From assembly GCF_002831665.1 (NCBI RefSeq), contig NZ_CP025118.1:1240001-1304000 (forward strand): 64,000 nucleotides of DNA, read 5' to 3'. Origin of the DNA: Lacinutrix sp. Bg11-31 (GTDB lineage: Bacteria; Bacteroidota; Bacteroidia; Flavobacteriales; Flavobacteriaceae). A program made the translations under genes and the position numbers. The notes under the pieces were generated by a model. That model made no database searches. It saw only the letters and a program-made list of their open reading frames with translations, and was not told the origin of the DNA. This document shows, piece by piece, positions 60,244-64,000 of the stretch. Position 1 is the stretch's first letter. Each line of letters begins with the position of its first letter.

Positions 60244-61323
60244 TTATTTATTGTTTTTATAAGAAAAATACAATTGTTCTAGTTTTTTTACAACTAGCGC
60301 TGCAATATATGCTACGATTAAAAAGAGTGCTAAAAACACATAATTCATAACATTAGATTCTAATTTGTTTGCAAATCCCACCCAAGGTTTTCTTAAAAAT
60401 CCATGTACTGCAAATAAGTAGTAAGATAAACTTCCTGTAAAAAGAATAAATCGTGTTAGTAACTTTGGAAAATGACACTTTTTAAAGGCTAAATAAACGA
60501 ATAGAAAAAGTACTATAAAACTTAAATGAGATAAGTACCAAAAGTAAACATTGTAAAGGCTCAAGAGTATAATAGCTACTCCTAGTAAAGCAAACCATTT
60601 TAAATACTTATTAAAAATAGCGCCTTTTACAGCATATAATATACCTAAAATAAAGACAGGAAAATGTCCTATAAAATTATAATATAAACTAAAGTTTAAT
60701 TCTGTTAGTTGTTGATTAAAACAAAAGATTAGAATAAAAGAAACTAAGCCAATTATGTATAAAAAATACGTGTTTCTTTTTTGTAAAATCATTAAAAAAG
60801 GAAATAGTAAATACAATTGTACAATCATAGAATAGAACCAAAATGGACCGTTAAGAACAAAGACTTCTTTAGGTATTAAGTTAGCAACCAGTGAATACCT
60901 TATTAAAAAGTCTATAGCTACATCGCTATTAAATTCCATTCTAAAAATTAAATAATTATAGACAAATAGAGCTAATAGTGCAATTGTAAAAACAGGATAT
61001 AATTTTGCTATTCTTTTTTTTATAAAATCTTTATAACTAACATCAAAATTCGCATAGCTAATTGCAAGTCCGTAGCCACTTATAAAAATAAATAAATGTA
61101 TGCCGTAATGTCCTGAAAATGCAATAACATACTGCAATATGTTTATTGGACTACTATTAATACTATCTATAAAATTTTGTGCGTAAACTGGATTAAAACT
61201 AAACTCATTCTCACCTAACATTGGTTTAATCCAATGTAAAAAGTTATGGCAAATAATTAATAATATACCAACACCTTTTATAGCTGTTGTATCTTTTTTA
61301 GATAATACGTTATTAATCTTCAT
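60244..61323 (-). CDS. Membrane acyltransferase (acyl_transf_3, OafA-type)
   Basis: This is a 359-residue inner-membrane protein with about ten helices, of the acyltransferase-3 family that acylates cell-surface glycans. The N-terminal region KKDTTAIKGVGILLIICHNF has the family's early His in a I-K-G-x-x-I-x-x-x-x-H context, and helix 3 starts HYGIHLFIFISGYGLAISYA. NGPFWFYSMIVQLYLLFPFL is the conserved F-x-P-x-x-W-F-type region. The acyl group and acceptor are unknown. The gene overlaps the upstream transferase gene by 11 bp, so the two products probably modify the same envelope polymer. Confidence 0.87.
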   Translation of the reverse strand: MKINNVLSKKDTTAIKGVGILLIICHNFLHWIKPMLGENEFSFNPVYAQNFIDSINSSPINILQYVIAFSGHYGIHLFIFISGYGLAISYANFDVSYKDFIKKRIAKLYPVFTIALLALFVYNYLIFRMEFNSDVAIDFLIRYSLVANLIPKEVFVLNGPFWFYSMIVQLYLLFPFLMILQKRNTYFLYIIGLVSFILIFCFNQQLTELNFSLYYNFIGHFPVFILGILYAVKGAIFNKYLKWFALLGVAIILLSLYNVYFWYLSHLSFIVLFLFVYLAFKKCHFPKLLTRFILFTGSLSYYLFAVHGFLRKPWVGFANKLESNVMNYVFLALFLIVAYIAALVVKKLEQLYFSYKNNK

Positions 61324-62977
61324 CAGCCTTTGTTGTTTTCCAAATATCGTAATCTAAACCACCTCTTAATAACCGTTGCTTTTCTTTAAAATTAGAATTA
61401 AAAATACTTTTAGAAGCATCAAAACCTTCGAATTCAACATCTATAATATCAGAAAAACTATAAATAAAATCTTCAGTATTATATTTTCTATTACTGTAAT
61501 TATTTAATGAATCTATTTTTTTATTAGCCAATAAATAGTCTTTAGAAAACCAAGAGAAAAAAGGAATATCTAACATTGGTTTTGACATCTTAGTACCGTA
61601 ATGTCCAACAAAATCTTGCGTATCGAAAACATCGTCTCCATGATCCGAAAAATAAACTACAAAACTATTTTTATGCGCTTCTTTTACTAGATTAATAATT
61701 TCGCTAACAACAAAATCGTTATACCTAATTGCATTATCATATTCATTTACTTTAGTCTTAGAATATTCTGTTTTATATTTTGTGCGTTCGTTGACACCCT
61801 CAAAATAATTAAACTCATTTGGATAACGTTTCGAGTATAATCTGTGAGTTCCAATTAAATGTACAAATATTAGTTTACGATTACTTTTAGTGTTTAATGC
61901 CTTTTTAATTTCTGGAACTAAAGATCCATCATGAATACTGTAGTAATAACTATCTGTAGCTAAAAAACGCTTATGCTTAGCTGCTGTTGCTATTATTGTT
62001 GGTGTACTTTCTGTAAAACCAACAGGTTGTTGATTAGAAATCCAAAATGTTTCAAAGCCTGCTGCATTTGCTAATTGTACAACTGAAAAATTATTTTCAA
62101 TTTTTGGATTGTTATAATCAGAAAGTGTAAGTGCTTTTTCAAGCGATTTAATAGTCATTACATTTGGAGCAATTACATCATCAAAAACATAAAGCTCATC
62201 TTTCATTTTGGAAAGCAAAGGATTTGTTTCTCTGTTATAATTATACAATTGCATGTGCCATCTAGAAGTAGATTCTCCAATAACAACAATACCTATTTGA
62301 GGTTTTTCATTTTTAGAAATTATTTTTATAGATTCACTTTCTGGCTTTGCCAAATGTTCTTTATAGTAATTTTTTGCTTTATTATATTCTTGAATAGAAT
62401 GAGATAAAGTCAATAATACACTCTGTTCATTAAACGAGCGTTTAAGCAAAAAGCCACAACTAATTATTAATAAAATGATTGCAGACTTAAATAGTATAGG
62501 TAACTTTTTTAAATATAAAAACTGAAAGACTTTCGATTTATAAAATAACCCAATAACAAGAAAAACAAAAACCGAAAAACTTAAAATTAGTATTGGAAAA
62601 ATTGAAAAATTAAAATAACTCGAAAAGAATTCTGAGGCCTCATTAGCATTCGTTTCAAAAATCACAAAAATGGCTGAAGCTGTTGGCTTTACACCAAAAG
62701 TATAATAGAAAAAAAGCTTAAATGCAACAAGAAAAGCAAGTAAAAATTGAAACAACAACAACAGCACTTTCTTAAATTTAGTGCTATTAAAAAGCAAAAT
62801 AATTCCAACAAATATAGTTGTTAGTAAAAATATAGCACCAAGCTCTCTAAAGAACTGTTTAGCATGAGTTATTATAAAAAAACCTAAAAGCATAAGCACC
62901 AATAACGGAAAACTCATAATTAGAGTTAAACGAAGTATTGATCTTAAATTTTCTTTTAAATTTTTTATCACAATCAA
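61313..62977 (-). CDS. EptA-type phosphoethanolamine transferase (sulfatase-like)
   Basis: This is a 554-residue membrane protein of the alkaline-phosphatase/sulfatase superfamily. About five N-terminal helices (about 14-180) precede a periplasmic domain beginning at about 225. The metal site includes VVIGESTSRWHMQLYNYNRE with the Thr/Ser nucleophile position, LIGTHRLYSKRYPNEFNYFE and YFSDHGDDVFDTQDFVGHYG. In other bacteria this class adds phosphoethanolamine to lipid A or other glycans. The acceptor is not known here. The start is a TTG at 62977, directly after the stop of the methyltransferase gene. It is weakly supported, and a downstream GTG at codon 3 is also possible. Confidence 0.85.
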   Translation of the reverse strand: MIVIKNLKENLRSILRLTLIMSFPLLVLMLLGFFIITHAKQFFRELGAIFLLTTIFVGIILLFNSTKFKKVLLLLFQFLLAFLVAFKLFFYYTFGVKPTASAIFVIFETNANEASEFFSSYFNFSIFPILILSFSVFVFLVIGLFYKSKVFQFLYLKKLPILFKSAIILLIISCGFLLKRSFNEQSVLLTLSHSIQEYNKAKNYYKEHLAKPESESIKIISKNEKPQIGIVVIGESTSRWHMQLYNYNRETNPLLSKMKDELYVFDDVIAPNVMTIKSLEKALTLSDYNNPKIENNFSVVQLANAAGFETFWISNQQPVGFTESTPTIIATAAKHKRFLATDSYYYSIHDGSLVPEIKKALNTKSNRKLIFVHLIGTHRLYSKRYPNEFNYFEGVNERTKYKTEYSKTKVNEYDNAIRYNDFVVSEIINLVKEAHKNSFVVYFSDHGDDVFDTQDFVGHYGTKMSKPMLDIPFFSWFSKDYLLANKKIDSLNNYSNRKYNTEDFIYSFSDIIDVEFEGFDASKSIFNSNFKEKQRLLRGGLDYDIWKTTKADED

Positions 62978-64000
62978 TTAATCATTATCCATATACTTCC
63001 CTTTTTTACTTCCAGCATACATTGCATACTTTAATAAACGAGATTCAAGTTTCGCATTCATTAATTTTATTTTACGCGAAGGACGTAATCCTACATGTTT
63101 TATTGCTTCTAAATTAGAAGTAATAAACCAAGCATCAGTATTTGGATACCCTTGCTTTAAAGTGTCTCCAATCTCCTTGTAAAAACTCTCCATTTCAATA
63201 TCTAAACGCTCTCCATAAGGCGGATTAAAAACAATGTGTAACTTCCCTTCTCCTCCTCTTCGGGTTTTAAAGAAATCTTCATGCTGTATCGAAACTAACT
63301 CGTCTAAATGTGCGTTTTTTATATTGTCTATCGCTTTAGTAACTGCACTTGGCGATTTATCATAACCAATTATTTTATGGTGGAAATCTCTAGTTTTCTT
63401 TAATAGAGATTCTTCTATTTTTTCAAATAAATCAACATCCCAATCGGTCCAACGTTCGAATGCAAACTCTTTACGCATTAAATTTGGAGGTATATTACAA
63501 GCTATCATTGCAGCTTCTGCTAAAATAGTTCCACTACCACACATTGGATCCATAAAATCCGATTGCCCATCCCAACCAGAAAGCATAATTAATCCAGCTG
63601 CCAAAACTTCGTTTATTGGTGCAATATTAGTTGCCGTTTTATAACCACGTTTATGTAAAGATTCTCCAGAAGTATCTAAAGAAATAGTACAAACCGTACG
63701 ATCTATATGCACATTAATTTTCAAGTCTGGAAAACGTAAATCTACATTTGGACGCTCGCCAGTTTCATCTCTAAACTTATCTACAATCGCATCTTTTGTT
63801 TTTTGAGCTATGTACAGAGAGTGCGTAAAAACAGTAGAATTAACCGTAGCACTTACCGCTAATGTTCCAGAAGATTTCATATGTTCGTTCCAATCCATTT
63901 TATAGATATTGGTATACAAATCTTTCTCATTATTAATACGAAACGTCTTAATAGGTTTTAAAATTTTTATTGCTGTTCGCAAACCTAGATTAGCTTTATA
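62978..64000 (-). CDS. THUMP-domain class I SAM-dependent RNA methyltransferase, C-terminal part
   Basis: The visible 340 residues are the C-terminal part of a large methyltransferase of the RlmL/RlmK group, which methylates a guanine in 23S rRNA. The SAM motif is DFMDPMCGSGTILAEAAMIA and the catalytic N-P-P-Y is in IVFNPPYGERLDIEMES. The family's FAFERWTDWDVDLFEKIEES lies between. The open frame continues to the window edge with YKANLGLRTAIK, which fits the THUMP domain, so the true start is outside the window. It is immediately followed by the EptA-type gene. Confidence 0.88.
   Translation of the reverse strand, partial: YKANLGLRTAIKILKPIKTFRINNEKDLYTNIYKMDWNEHMKSSGTLAVSATVNSTVFTHSLYIAQKTKDAIVDKFRDETGERPNVDLRFPDLKINVHIDRTVCTISLDTSGESLHKRGYKTATNIAPINEVLAAGLIMLSGWDGQSDFMDPMCGSGTILAEAAMIACNIPPNLMRKEFAFERWTDWDVDLFEKIEESLLKKTRDFHHKIIGYDKSPSAVTKAIDNIKNAHLDELVSIQHEDFFKTRRGGEGKLHIVFNPPYGERLDIEMESFYKEIGDTLKQGYPNTDAWFITSNLEAIKHVGLRPSRKIKLMNAKLESRLLKYAMYAGSKKGKYMDND

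Overview
The window is about 64 kb of AT-rich chromosome from a member of the Bacteroidota, almost certainly family Flavobacteriaceae. The grounds are: type IX secretion genes (a PorQ-like protein and a protein with a type A C-terminal sorting domain), many short lipoproteins with Bacteroidota-style lipoboxes, TAnnTTTG promoter elements, A-rich leaders instead of Shine-Dalgarno sites, and family-specific genes (GIN-domain, DUF6252, DUF6452, DUF6048, DUF2027-Smr). It reads as ordinary chromosome. I see no prophage, insertion sequence, CRISPR array, tRNA or rRNA gene.

Layout. 1-4.1 kb: the 5' part of pdxH, a decayed SRPBCC gene, an unknown gene, then rnz, a small STAS-like protein, pyrB and pyrR, all but the unknown and the SRPBCC remnant on the minus strand. 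4.4-7.1 kb: rpsA and a divergent BON-LysM protein. 7.3-14.1 kb, minus strand: lon, two paralogous LysM proteins, porQ and cmk, with an HNH endonuclease gene between porQ and cmk that is bracketed by palindromic elements. 14.4-17.5 kb: an ECF sigma factor, a probable anti-sigma membrane protein and two exported repetitive beta-structured proteins, ending in a 12-copy 7-bp tandem repeat on the stop codon. 17.6-22 kb: two lipoproteins, an MFS transporter and an M48 lipoprotein protease. 22-29.3 kb: a glycogen cluster, glgA-glgC-glgB-GH31. 29.4-32.5 kb: two msrB genes, a DUF1572 gene and lpdA. 32.7-37.8 kb: aroQ, a beta-barrel protein, two exported small proteins, xerD and a PAS histidine kinase. 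37.8-40.3 kb: rny, a probable 6S RNA, zapA and a ZapB-like coiled coil. 40.7-50.8 kb: M23 peptidase, TonB receptor, a frameshifted VOC lipoprotein, a DUF2306 protein, a reductase, a hydrolase, a cysteine desulfurase and a calcium-motif lipoprotein. 50.8-57.4 kb: Smr protein, a T9SS cargo protein, small membrane proteins, rocD, and a second ECF sigma unit next to an SRPBCC gene split by a stop. 57.5-64 kb: rlmD with two companion envelope genes, an acyltransferase, an EptA-like transferase, and an RNA methyltransferase cut by the window edge.

How the genes work together. Core functions are pyrimidine synthesis and salvage control (pyrB, pyrR, cmk), RNA processing and translation (rnz, rny, rpsA, rlmD, the THUMP methyltransferase, 6S RNA), division (zapA and partner) and glycogen storage. 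Around them is a large envelope complement: LysM proteins, PorQ, M23 and M48 peptidases, a TonB receptor, beta-barrels and lipoproteins, and two ECF sigma units that probably sense envelope state.

The points most worth a second look are the probable 6S RNA (minus strand, 39428-39619), the HNH gene between palindromic elements, two SRPBCC genes broken only by in-frame stops, an ECF-controlled pair of repeat-built exported proteins with a 7-bp microsatellite at the stop codon, an operator-like palindrome on a porin-like promoter, and at least six kinds of intergenic palindromic repeat. I found no system that I can call wholly new. Family names come from recognising sequence patterns by eye, without any database search.
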